DNA of 9,149 bases from Mycobacterium sp. (GTDB lineage: Bacteria; Actinomycetota; Actinomycetes; Mycobacteriales; Mycobacteriaceae), in contig JAHBAP020000497.1 in assembly GCA_018500005.2 (NCBI GenBank), forward strand, positions 1 through 9,149. The letters are read 5' to 3'. The notes beneath the pieces were generated by a model. It did no database searches and was not told where the DNA came from. It saw only the letters and a list, made by a program, of their open reading frames with translations. Below are positions 1 to 6,165 of the stretch, piece by piece. The stretch's first letter is position 1. Every line of letters begins with the position of its first letter. The position numbers and the translations under genes were made by a program.

Positions 1-140
1 GATGAACGAAGTGAAGAACCGAATGAGGTCCCGGTGATGAACGAAGTGAAGAACCGAATGAGGTCCCGGTGATGAACGAAGTGAAGAACCGAATGAGGTA
101 CCGGTGATGAACGAAGTGAAGAACCGAATGAAATCCCGGT
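1..140 (+). repeat. Four tandem 35-bp repeat units directly upstream of cobL
   Basis: Four head-to-tail 35-bp units lie at 1-35, 36-70, 71-105 and 106-140 with no spacer. Units 1 and 2 are identical. Unit 3 differs by one base (C to A at 100) and unit 4 by two (GG to AA at 132-133). The window begins exactly on a unit boundary, so the array may continue to the left. The period is not a multiple of three, yet each unit is a complete minicistron (separate entry). The layout resembles mycobacterial interspersed repetitive units (MIRU), which sit between operon genes and contain small frames overlapping the flanking start and stop codons. Whether it shares MIRU sequence ancestry cannot be told here. 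Such arrays often vary in copy number between strains. Confidence 0.97.
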
Positions 141-142
141 GA
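2..142 (+). other. Chain of four overlapping 11-codon minicistrons leading into cobL
   Basis: Frames run 2-37, 37-72, 72-107 and 107-142. Each reads ATG, ten further sense codons, then TGA. Each TGA shares its last base with the next ATG (TGATG), and the fourth TGA (140-142) shares a base with the cobL ATG at 142. The predicted peptides are MNEVKNRMRSR (twice), MNEVKNRMRYR and MNEVKNRMKSR. In units 1-3 a GAGG lies 8 nt before the next ATG, a good Shine-Dalgarno position; in unit 4 it is GAAA. The arrangement suggests termination-reinitiation coupling that delivers ribosomes to cobL. Translation of the peptides is inferred, and their basic sequence matches no family I know. Confidence 0.5.
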
Positions 143-1323
143 TGATCGTCGTGGTCGGCATCGGCGCCGATGGGATGGCGGGTCTGTCGCAGAAATCTCA
201 GTACGAACTGCGCAGCGCCACAATCGTTTACGGTTCGCCCCGCCAACTCGCCCTGCTCGACGACACCGTGTCGGCCCCGCGCAGTCCCTGGCCCAGTCCG
301 ATGATGCCGGCCCTGGAGAGCCTGCTGGATTCCCAACCCGACGCCGACATCCATGTCGTCGCCAGCGGCGATCCGCTTCACCACGGCATCGGCGCCACCT
401 TGATCCGGTTGTACGGACCGGACCTCGTGCGGGTGCTCCCGCATGTGTCGTCGGTGACCCTGGCCTGCGCCCGGATGGGCTGGGCGACCCACGACACCGA
501 GGTCATCAGCCTGGTCACCGCCCCGGTTCACACCGCGGTGCGCCGCGGCGGACGCGCGGTGGTGCTCTGCCGCGACGCGATGACGCCGATCGCATTGGCC
601 GAAGTGCTCGTCGACACCGGACGCGGTGATTCGGAGTTGACCGTCCTGGAACAACTCGACGGCGCAGGGGAGCGCATCCGCAGCGGCCCGGCGGGCGCTT
701 GGGCGGCCGCGCCGCCGGCCGACATCGACGATCTCAACATCCTCGCCGTGCGCTATCTGCCCGACGAACACGATGCTGCCGCCCTGCCGGACAACGCCTT
801 TCGCCATGACGGGCAGATCACCAAGCAGACCATCCGAGCCATCACCGTGGCGGCGTTGTCGGCCCGGCCCGGCCAGGTGCTGTGGGATATCGGTTCCGGG
901 TCAGGCAGCATCGCGGTCGAGTGGTGCCGTGCTGCACCGGGCTCTCGCGCCGTCGCGTTCGAAACCGACCCCCAGCGGCAGGACCGGATCATCGCCAATG
1001 CCCGCGCATTCGGTGTCGATATCGACGTTCGCGGTGCGGCCCCGGATGCCTTCGAGGGGTCGCCTCGGCCCGATGTCATCTTCATCGGCGGTGGGGTGAC
1101 CGGCGCCGGCCTGGTCGAGGAGTGTCTCGGCCACCTTGCCGGTGGCGGTCTGCTGGTCGTCAACGCCGTGACCGCTGAGTCCGAAGCGCTGCTGGTTCAG
1201 TGGTATTCGCGACTGGGCGGTGAACTTAGACGCTTCCAGCACTATCAGGGCGAACCACTGGGCGGCTTCACCGGGTGGCGGCCGCAGATGCCGATCACCC
1301 AGTGGTCGGTAAAACTGCTGTGA
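142..1323 (+). CDS. cobL: Precorrin-6B C5,15-methyltransferase (decarboxylating) CobL
   Basis: Methylates C5 and C15 of precorrin-6B with SAM and decarboxylates the C12 acetate side chain, giving precorrin-8x for CobH; cytosolic. The protein is 393 aa, normal for the CbiE-CbiT fusion. Residues 1 to about 200 form the CbiE-like tetrapyrrole methylase half (MIVVVGIGADG at the N-terminus, ASGDPL at 74-79). Residues from about 220 form the CbiT-like half (GQITKQ near 224 and the class I SAM-binding stretch WDIGSGSGSIAVEW at 248-261). ATG 142 is preferred over the adjacent in-frame GTG 139 because the family begins MI-VVGIGADG and because it overlaps the preceding TGA. The upstream site reads GAAA instead of GAGG, so translation may rely on coupling. 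The stop overlaps cobM. Confidence 0.95.
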   Translation: MIVVVGIGADGMAGLSQKSQYELRSATIVYGSPRQLALLDDTVSAPRSPWPSPMMPALESLLDSQPDADIHVVASGDPLHHGIGATLIRLYGPDLVRVLPHVSSVTLACARMGWATHDTEVISLVTAPVHTAVRRGGRAVVLCRDAMTPIALAEVLVDTGRGDSELTVLEQLDGAGERIRSGPAGAWAAAPPADIDDLNILAVRYLPDEHDAAALPDNAFRHDGQITKQTIRAITVAALSARPGQVLWDIGSGSGSIAVEWCRAAPGSRAVAFETDPQRQDRIIANARAFGVDIDVRGAAPDAFEGSPRPDVIFIGGGVTGAGLVEECLGHLAGGGLLVVNAVTAESEALLVQWYSRLGGELRRFQHYQGEPLGGFTGWRPQMPITQWSVKLL

Positions 1324-2075
1324 CCGTTTACTTCATCGGCGCCGGACCGGGCGCCGCCGACTTGATCACGCTGCGCGGCCAACGCCTGCTCCAGCGCTGC
1401 CCGGTCTGCCTGTACGCGGGGTCGATCATGCCCGACGATGTGCTTCAGTTCTGCCCGCCCGGCGCCCGCATCGTCGACACCGGACCTTTGACATTGGACC
1501 AGATAGTCGCCGAGCTCGAGCAGGCAGACGCGGAGGGCTGGGACGTGGCACGGCTGCATTCCGGCGACCCGTCGCTGTACAGCGCTTTGGCCGAGCAGTG
1601 CCGAAGACTCGACGAACTCGGCATCCGATACGAAATCGTCCCGGGTGTAACGGCTTTCGCCGCGGCCGCCGCCGCACTGGGCCGCGAGCTCACGGTTCCC
1701 GGGATCGCCCAGACAGTGACACTGACCCGGGTTTCGACACTGTCGACGGCGATGCCGCAGGGGGAGGACCTGGCTACCCTGGCCGGCGTCGGCGGCACCC
1801 TGGTGATCCACCTGGCGGCCCACCGCATCGACGTGATCGTCGGAGAGTTGACCGCCGCCGGATACCTGACCACCACCCCGGTTGCGGTGGTGGCCTTCGC
1901 CAGTTGGCCCCAAGAAACCATCCTGCGCGGGACGTTGGCCGATATCGCCGACCAGATACACCAGGCCGGGGTGACCCGCACCGCGGTGATCATCGTCGGT
2001 GATGCGCTCGCTGCCCAGGGGTTCAGCGACAGTTACCTGTACTCGGCCGACCGGTCGCGGGGAGAACGGCACTGA
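1320..2075 (+). CDS. cobM: Precorrin-4 C11-methyltransferase CobM
   Basis: SAM-dependent methylation of precorrin-4 at C11 to give precorrin-5; cytosolic. The protein is 251 aa, the usual size. It has the fold's N-terminal loop IGAGPGAADLIT (6-17), HSGDPSLYSAL (80-90) and the PGVTAF region (108-113), with the CobM-typical LYAGSIMPDD at 31-40. The GTG start at 1320 overlaps the cobL stop as GTGA. This start gives MTVYFIGAGPG, as in mycobacterial CobM. An earlier in-frame ATG inside cobL would add 15 residues foreign to the family. No strong Shine-Dalgarno is visible, which fits coupling to cobL. The stop shares one base with the cobK start. Confidence 0.95.
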   Translation: MTVYFIGAGPGAADLITLRGQRLLQRCPVCLYAGSIMPDDVLQFCPPGARIVDTGPLTLDQIVAELEQADAEGWDVARLHSGDPSLYSALAEQCRRLDELGIRYEIVPGVTAFAAAAAALGRELTVPGIAQTVTLTRVSTLSTAMPQGEDLATLAGVGGTLVIHLAAHRIDVIVGELTAAGYLTTTPVAVVAFASWPQETILRGTLADIADQIHQAGVTRTAVIIVGDALAAQGFSDSYLYSADRSRGERH

Positions 2076-2827
2076 TGCGAATGCTGCTCCTCGGCGGCAC
2101 CGGGGAGGCGCGTGCCCTGGCTGCCCGCCTGCATCCGCGCGTCGATCTGATCAGTTCGCTGGCGGGCCGGGTGCCCGATCCGGCACTGCCGGTCGGTCCG
2201 GTGCGGGTCGGCGGATTCGGTGGTGCCGTCGGTCTGCGAAATTGGCTGGTCGACAACGGGATCGATGCGGTCGTCGACGCCACCCATCCGTTCGCCGACA
2301 CCATCACCGCCCATGCCGCGACGGCCTGCGCCGAACTCGGACTACCGCACCTGGTGTTGCGCCGGCCGCCCTGGGATCCCCACGGCGCCATCGAGGTTCG
2401 CTCCGATTTCGAGGCCGCCGAAGTGGTTGCCGATAAGGGGTTTTCGCGGGTCTTCCTGACCACCGGTCGGTCCGGCGTCGCCGCGTTCGGCACCAGCGAT
2501 GCCTGGTTCCTGATCCGTATGGTCACCCCACCGGATCCGGACACCCTGCCCCGAGACCGCCACGTCGTGCTCTCCCGCGGACCTTATTGCTACGACGACG
2601 AGCATGCATTGATGGTCGAGCATGGGGTTCAGGCTTTGGTCACCAAGAACAGCGGCGGAGCGCTAACCCGGGCCAAACTCCAAGCGGCACGGGATCTGGG
2701 CATTGAGGTGGTGATGATCCAGCGGCCGGATCTTCCGGCGGGCGTACAGGCTGTCGGCACTCTCGAGGAGGCCGAGACGTGGATCTTCAGCCGGGTAGGT
2801 CTCAGCCGGGATAACGGCGCGGGGTGA
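2075..2827 (+). CDS. cobK: Precorrin-6A reductase CobK
   Basis: NADPH-dependent reduction of precorrin-6A to precorrin-6B, the substrate of CobL; cytosolic. The protein is 250 aa, in the family range. Visible features are an N-terminal nucleotide-binding stretch LLLGGTGEARAL (4-15), DATHPFA (68-74), FLTTGRSG (127-134) and VTKNSGG (189-195), all typical of CobK/CbiJ. ATG 2075 overlaps the cobM stop as TGATG and has GGGGAG at 2059-2064. A second ATG two codons later would also give a plausible protein. The last 26 bp overlap the end of the convergent cobIJ gene, so the two transcripts must be complementary at their 3' ends. Confidence 0.95.
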   Translation: MRMLLLGGTGEARALAARLHPRVDLISSLAGRVPDPALPVGPVRVGGFGGAVGLRNWLVDNGIDAVVDATHPFADTITAHAATACAELGLPHLVLRRPPWDPHGAIEVRSDFEAAEVVADKGFSRVFLTTGRSGVAAFGTSDAWFLIRMVTPPDPDTLPRDRHVVLSRGPYCYDDEHALMVEHGVQALVTKNSGGALTRAKLQAARDLGIEVVMIQRPDLPAGVQAVGTLEEAETWIFSRVGLSRDNGAG

Positions 2828-4271
2828 ACACCGTCTCGCCGTACCACTGGGTCTGAGAGGAGCCGACGATCAACAGGCACCGCATGTCCACCTCGGCGGG
2901 ATCGAGGTCGGCCAGCCGGACCACCGTCACCGATTCCCGCGGCCCGGAAACGTCGCGGCCGATCACCACCGGAGTGCCCGCGTCACGGTGCTCCAGCAGC
3001 AGGTCCCGCATGGCCGCCACCTGCCAGATCCTGCTCTTCGACGCCGGGTTGTAGATCGCCAGCACCAGGTCGGCCGCCGCCGCCGCGGACAGTCGTGCAG
3101 CGATCACCTTCCACGGTTTGAGCCGGTCGGACAGGGAGATCACCGCGTAGTCGTGGCCCAGTGGAGCACCCACCCGACTGGCCACCGCCTGGGCGGCCGT
3201 CATCGCGGGGATCACCCGCACCTGCACTCCGGGCCACTGCTTGGCTTCCTCGAGCACGGCGGTGGCCATCGCGAACACTCCCGGGTCGCCGGAGGACACC
3301 ACCGCGACCGCCCGGCCCTGCTCGGCCAGCTCGCAGGCCAACCGGGCCCGCTGCGGTTCGTCGGAGTTGTCGGAGGGATGACGGCGCTGACCCGGACTCG
3401 GTGGCACCCGGTCCAGATAGGGTCCGTATCCGATCAGATCGGTGGCCGCGGCCAGTTCCCGGCGGCTCTGCGGCGTCATCCATTCGCTGTCACCGGGACC
3501 GAGGCCCACCACGGCCACCGTTCCGCGGCGCGCCGCGGTCCGAGTGGTCCGGCCGCCCGGTAGGACCGCCAGCGAGAAGTACGGCACCTCGGCGTCGGCC
3601 ACGTCGGCGGCTGGCAGGACGCGCTGTCCCTCGGTGCTGGCCCGCTCGACGTACACTGCGTCGCCGAGCCGTCCGGCCTGCGAAAGAGCCTCCCGCACTT
3701 GGGGATAGGTGCGCCCGAGCTTGAGTACCACCGCGGCGTCCGAGTCGGCGAGCCGCCGGGCCAGCTCACCCACCGGCATGGTTCCGGGCAGCACCGAGAG
3801 CACCTCGTCACCGGTGACCAGCGGTGTGCCGATGGCCGCCGACGCGGCGCTGACCGAGGTCACCCCGGGGATGATCACCGCGTCGAAACGCCGCGTCAGC
3901 CGGGTGTGCATGTGCATGTAGGAGCTATAGAACAGCGGGTCGCCCTCGGCCAGCAGTGCGACGTCGCGGCCGGCATCGAGATGCGCGGCGATCCGTTCGG
4001 CGGCCTCGACGTAGAAGTCCTCCATGGCGCCGTCATAGCCGCCGGGGTGGTCGGTGGCACCGGTGGTCACCGGATAGATCAGGTGCTCCTCCAACTGCCC
4101 TGGACGCAGGTACGGCTCGGCGATGCGGCGGGCGATGCTGCGGCCGTGGCGTGCACTGTGATAGGCGACCACGTCGGCCTCGCCGATGACCCGGGCGGCT
4201 TTGACGGTCACCAGTTCCGGGTCGCCCGGGCCCAGTCCGACCCCGAAGAGGGTCCCGGTGCCACGGCTCAT
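2802..4271 (-). CDS. cobIJ: Fused precorrin-2 C20- / precorrin-3B C17-methyltransferase CobIJ
   Basis: Bifunctional SAM-dependent enzyme. The CobI half converts precorrin-2 to precorrin-3A, and the CobJ half converts precorrin-3B to precorrin-4 with ring contraction; CobG acts in between. It is 489 aa, about the length of the fused mycobacterial protein. CobI half, 1 to about 245: GLGPGDPE (12-19), AEGDPLFYSS (108-117), IPGVTSVSAA (134-143). CobJ half, about 250-489: VGLGPGD (255-261), SSGDPGVFAMA (326-336), IPAMTAAQAVAS (354-365), YNPASKSR (407-414). ATG 4271 is chosen because MSRGTGTLFGVGLGPGD leads straight into the domain and TGAGGA lies about 8 nt before it. An in-frame ATG at 4307 would only overlap cobH. 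It starts 10 nt after the cobH stop and is probably co-transcribed with it. Confidence 0.94.
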   Translation of the reverse strand: MSRGTGTLFGVGLGPGDPELVTVKAARVIGEADVVAYHSARHGRSIARRIAEPYLRPGQLEEHLIYPVTTGATDHPGGYDGAMEDFYVEAAERIAAHLDAGRDVALLAEGDPLFYSSYMHMHTRLTRRFDAVIIPGVTSVSAASAAIGTPLVTGDEVLSVLPGTMPVGELARRLADSDAAVVLKLGRTYPQVREALSQAGRLGDAVYVERASTEGQRVLPAADVADAEVPYFSLAVLPGGRTTRTAARRGTVAVVGLGPGDSEWMTPQSRRELAAATDLIGYGPYLDRVPPSPGQRRHPSDNSDEPQRARLACELAEQGRAVAVVSSGDPGVFAMATAVLEEAKQWPGVQVRVIPAMTAAQAVASRVGAPLGHDYAVISLSDRLKPWKVIAARLSAAAAADLVLAIYNPASKSRIWQVAAMRDLLLEHRDAGTPVVIGRDVSGPRESVTVVRLADLDPAEVDMRCLLIVGSSQTQWYGETVFTPRRYPG

Positions 4272-4281
4272 TCGGCAATCC

Positions 4282-4914
4282 TCATTCGCGTTCGCTCGCA
4301 ATCGCATTCACGGCCGCGGCCGCCATCGCGCTGCCCCCGCGCCGACCGCGCACCACCAGATACTCCATCCCGCGGGGATCGGCGATCAGCTCGTCCTTGG
4401 ACTGGGCGGACCCGACGAACCCGACCGGCCCGCCCAGCACCGACACCGGTGCGGGGATGCCCTCGTCGAGAAGTTCCAGCAGCCGGAACAACGCGGTCGG
4501 GGCATTCCCGATCGCCAGCACCGCCCCGTCCATCCGGTCGGCCCACAACTGCACCCCGGCCGCCGACCGGGTGGTGTTCATCTCGCGGGCCAGATCCGCC
4601 GCCCGGGGGTCGGCAACCAGGGAAACCACCTGGTTGCGGGCCGGCAGTCGGGCGGCGGTGATACCCGCGGCCACCATCGAGGAGTCGCACAGAATCGGGG
4701 CGCCCGCCGCCAGCGCACGGTGGGTGGCGGTGACCACCTCCGGGGTGAAGGACACCTGCTCGGTCAGGTCGGTCTGCCCGCAGGTGTGGATCAACCGGAC
4801 CACCACCCGCGCGACGTCCTCGGGGAACCCGTCGAGGTTCGCCTCGGCCCGGATCGTCGCGAAGGACTGCCGGTAGATCTCGGCGGCGTCGCGGATGTAG
4901 TCGAGCACGGCCAT
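4282..4914 (-). CDS. cobH: Precorrin-8x methylmutase CobH
   Basis: Moves a methyl group from C11 to C12 of precorrin-8x, giving hydrogenobyrinic acid; cytosolic, no cofactor. The protein is 210 aa, normal for CobH/CbiC. The catalytic histidine is His43 in VRLIHTCGQ, the position reported for the family. Other signatures are [10 protein letters not shown] (76-85), [10 protein letters not shown] (136-145), [10 protein letters not shown] (161-170) and the basic RGRRGGSA (189-196). The start is ATG 4914, with GTG 4917 directly before it as an alternative; AGGG lies just upstream. The gene begins about 20 nt after the cobG stop and ends 10 nt before cobIJ, indicating a cobG-cobH-cobIJ operon. Confidence 0.95.
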   Translation of the reverse strand: MAVLDYIRDAAEIYRQSFATIRAEANLDGFPEDVARVVVRLIHTCGQTDLTEQVSFTPEVVTATHRALAAGAPILCDSSMVAAGITAARLPARNQVVSLVADPRAADLAREMNTTRSAAGVQLWADRMDGAVLAIGNAPTALFRLLELLDEGIPAPVSVLGGPVGFVGSAQSKDELIADPRGMEYLVVRGRRGGSAMAAAAVNAIASERE

Positions 4915-4933
4915 CACCCTACGTTCGGCGGTG

Positions 4934-6072
4934 TCACGTTCGCCGGTACCCGTCGTCTGTCGCCACCATTACCTCCGCGGCGACCGGTCGGCCGCAGGCG
5001 CGTTCGCATCCCACGTAGTGGACCGCTCCGCTACCGTCCCCCGACTCGACATGCCTGGTCGCCTCGGCCCGCACATCGGCCCGCGACCGCTCGCAGCCGG
5101 GACTGCCGACGCAGGCGGTGACGTCCATCCACCGGGAGTTCGCGTCGAACCCCAGCCCCAGCGGGGCCAGCACCCGCAACGAGGTGTCCGCCACTCCCGG
5201 ATCGAGGTCGCACACCAGCAGCGACCGCCACGGTGTGATGACGACCGGTGCGCCGATCGCCGCCACGAACTGGGCCTGCCGGACGCTCAGCACCCCCAGT
5301 GGGACAACAGCACCCAGTGCCACCTTCTCCGAATCGCCGGACTGCTCGATCCAGCCGACCGGCGGCCGGGCCGCCGGAAACCGGCCACCTGCCGGGGCGA
5401 CGGGGACGGCGGGGAGGTCACAGCCCAGAGTAGCACGTCGGGGGCGGCCCATTCGGCCCCCCGCCATGCCTTTCCCCGTTCGGCGAGGAACCGCCGGGCG
5501 ACCGAGATCAGAGTCGGCACGGCATCGGCGGCAGTAACCCGTACTCCGGTGTCACGCCCGGCGAGCAACAGGGCGACAGCGCCGGAAGCGTTCCCGTCGG
5601 CGGGCAGCACGTGCAGACCCGCATCGGCGGCCAACCCCGAAACATCGCCGCGCCCGTCGTCCAGGCTGAACAGAAAACGCCCCGGCAGCCCGGCCAGATC
5701 CGGGTCGTCCTGGATGGCATCGTCGAGTTGGCGTACCCACGGCCGGACGTCCGTGTGTCCACCGACCCGGCCGGACAACGGCGAGGCCACGATATTGCGG
5801 ACCCGTTCGTGGGTCGGCGAGGGCAACAGGCCCATGGCGGCCAGCTGCCCGGCCACCGCGGCCGGATCGGTGACACCCCGGATCTGAAGGTTGCCCCGGC
5901 CGGTCAGTTCCAGGGTGCCCGAGCCCAACGTGTCGGCCACCCCGGCGAGGGTCTCGAGTTGGGCCGCGGCGATCATCCCACCGGGCAGACGCAGCCTGGC
6001 CAGCGCGCCGTCGGCCGCCTGGTGCACCTGAAGTGCCCCAGGGCAAGCGTCGCTATCCCTGGTCCGGCTCAC
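4934..6072 (-). pseudogene. cobG: Precorrin-3B synthase CobG, interrupted by a one-base frame break
   Basis: CobG is the O2-dependent precorrin-3B synthase of the aerobic pathway, related to nitrite/sulfite reductases. The N-terminal part (6072 to about 5413, 220 codons) has the family's ACPGALQVHQAADGALARLR start, TGRGNLQIRG (57-66) and RNIVASPLSGR (92-102). The C-terminal part is in another frame, ending at TGA 4936-4934, and holds PPVGWIEQ, VALGAVVPLGVL, VVITPWRS and the Fe-S/siroheme-type Cx5C (ACVGSPGC) and Cx3C (GCERAC) cysteines. Both halves look conserved. The span of 1139 bp is one base short of 380 codons, so a single base appears to be missing near 5395-5430. Uncorrected, the N-terminal frame stops at 5287 without the cysteines. 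It could be a true pseudogene, an assembly error, or recoding. The start is GTG 6072. Confidence 0.85.
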
Positions 6073-6165
6073 CCGACCACGGTACGAGGCGGGCCGTGCC
6101 ACGATGTAGTCACGGGCCGGATTCGTCGGGCGGTTCAGGGGCTCGCAACTTGCTGGGGAGGCACC
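6073..6165. promoter_or_regulatory. Divergent intergenic region between cobG and the DUF4129-moxR operon
   Basis: These 93 bp separate the divergent starts of cobG (-) and the DUF4129 gene (+), so both promoters probably lie here or in the gene starts. Apart from the minus-strand TACCGT there is no persuasive promoter hexamer. On the plus strand TANNNT does not occur in the region. A strong Shine-Dalgarno, GGGGAGG, is at 6155-6161. No cobalamin riboswitch-like element is recognisable, and the region is too short to hold a complete one plus promoters. Confidence 0.5.
6079..6084 (-). promoter_or_regulatory. Candidate -10 element for leaderless cobG transcription
   Basis: Read on the minus strand, TACCGT fits the mycobacterial -10 consensus TANNNT. 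It is followed by six bases (GGTCGG) and then the proposed cobG GTG at 6072-6070. This is the spacing expected if transcription starts on the first base of the start codon, a common leaderless arrangement in mycobacteria. It would explain the lack of a convincing Shine-Dalgarno before cobG. No clear -35 element is seen. The hexamer is degenerate, so chance remains possible. Confidence 0.35.

Noticed and set aside
1..140. CRISPR array
   Set aside because: The 35-bp units are directly contiguous with no unique spacers.
1..141. Cobalamin riboswitch before cobL
   Set aside because: The sequence upstream of cobL is the repeat array. No B12-box-like or long structured leader is visible, though one could lie left of the window.
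1245..2072. Long open frame on the minus strand opposite cobM (275 codons)
   Set aside because: Antisense to a well-supported cobM. The product is low-complexity Gly/Arg/Gln-rich with no family motif, a typical high-GC shadow.
2815..2841. Possible bidirectional hairpin at the cobK/cobIJ ends (CGGCG ... CGCCG with inner GGTG/CACC)
   Set aside because: The inner loop is only two bases, the outer stem is interrupted, and there is no T tract on either strand; not convincing as a terminator.
4272..4307. Upstream in-frame ATG for cobIJ at 4307
   Set aside because: It would overlap cobH by 26 bp and add 12 residues with no counterpart. ATG 4271 is followed directly by the conserved GLGPGD region.
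3699..5121. Long plus-strand open frames opposite cobIJ and cobH (320 and 311 codons)
   Set aside because: They are complementary to convincing genes and their products are Arg/Pro/Gly-rich without domains.
5395..5430. Programmed -1 frameshift in cobG
   Set aside because: No X XXY YYZ slippery heptamer in the correct phase was found near the transition. An indel or sequence error is simpler, so it is kept only as an alternative.
5611..6165. In-frame upstream extension of the DUF4129 gene to an ATG at 5611
   Set aside because: This part lies antisense to cobG, encodes Gly/Pro/Arg-rich non-membrane sequence, and would add 185 residues not expected in the family. The strong Shine-Dalgarno is at 6155.
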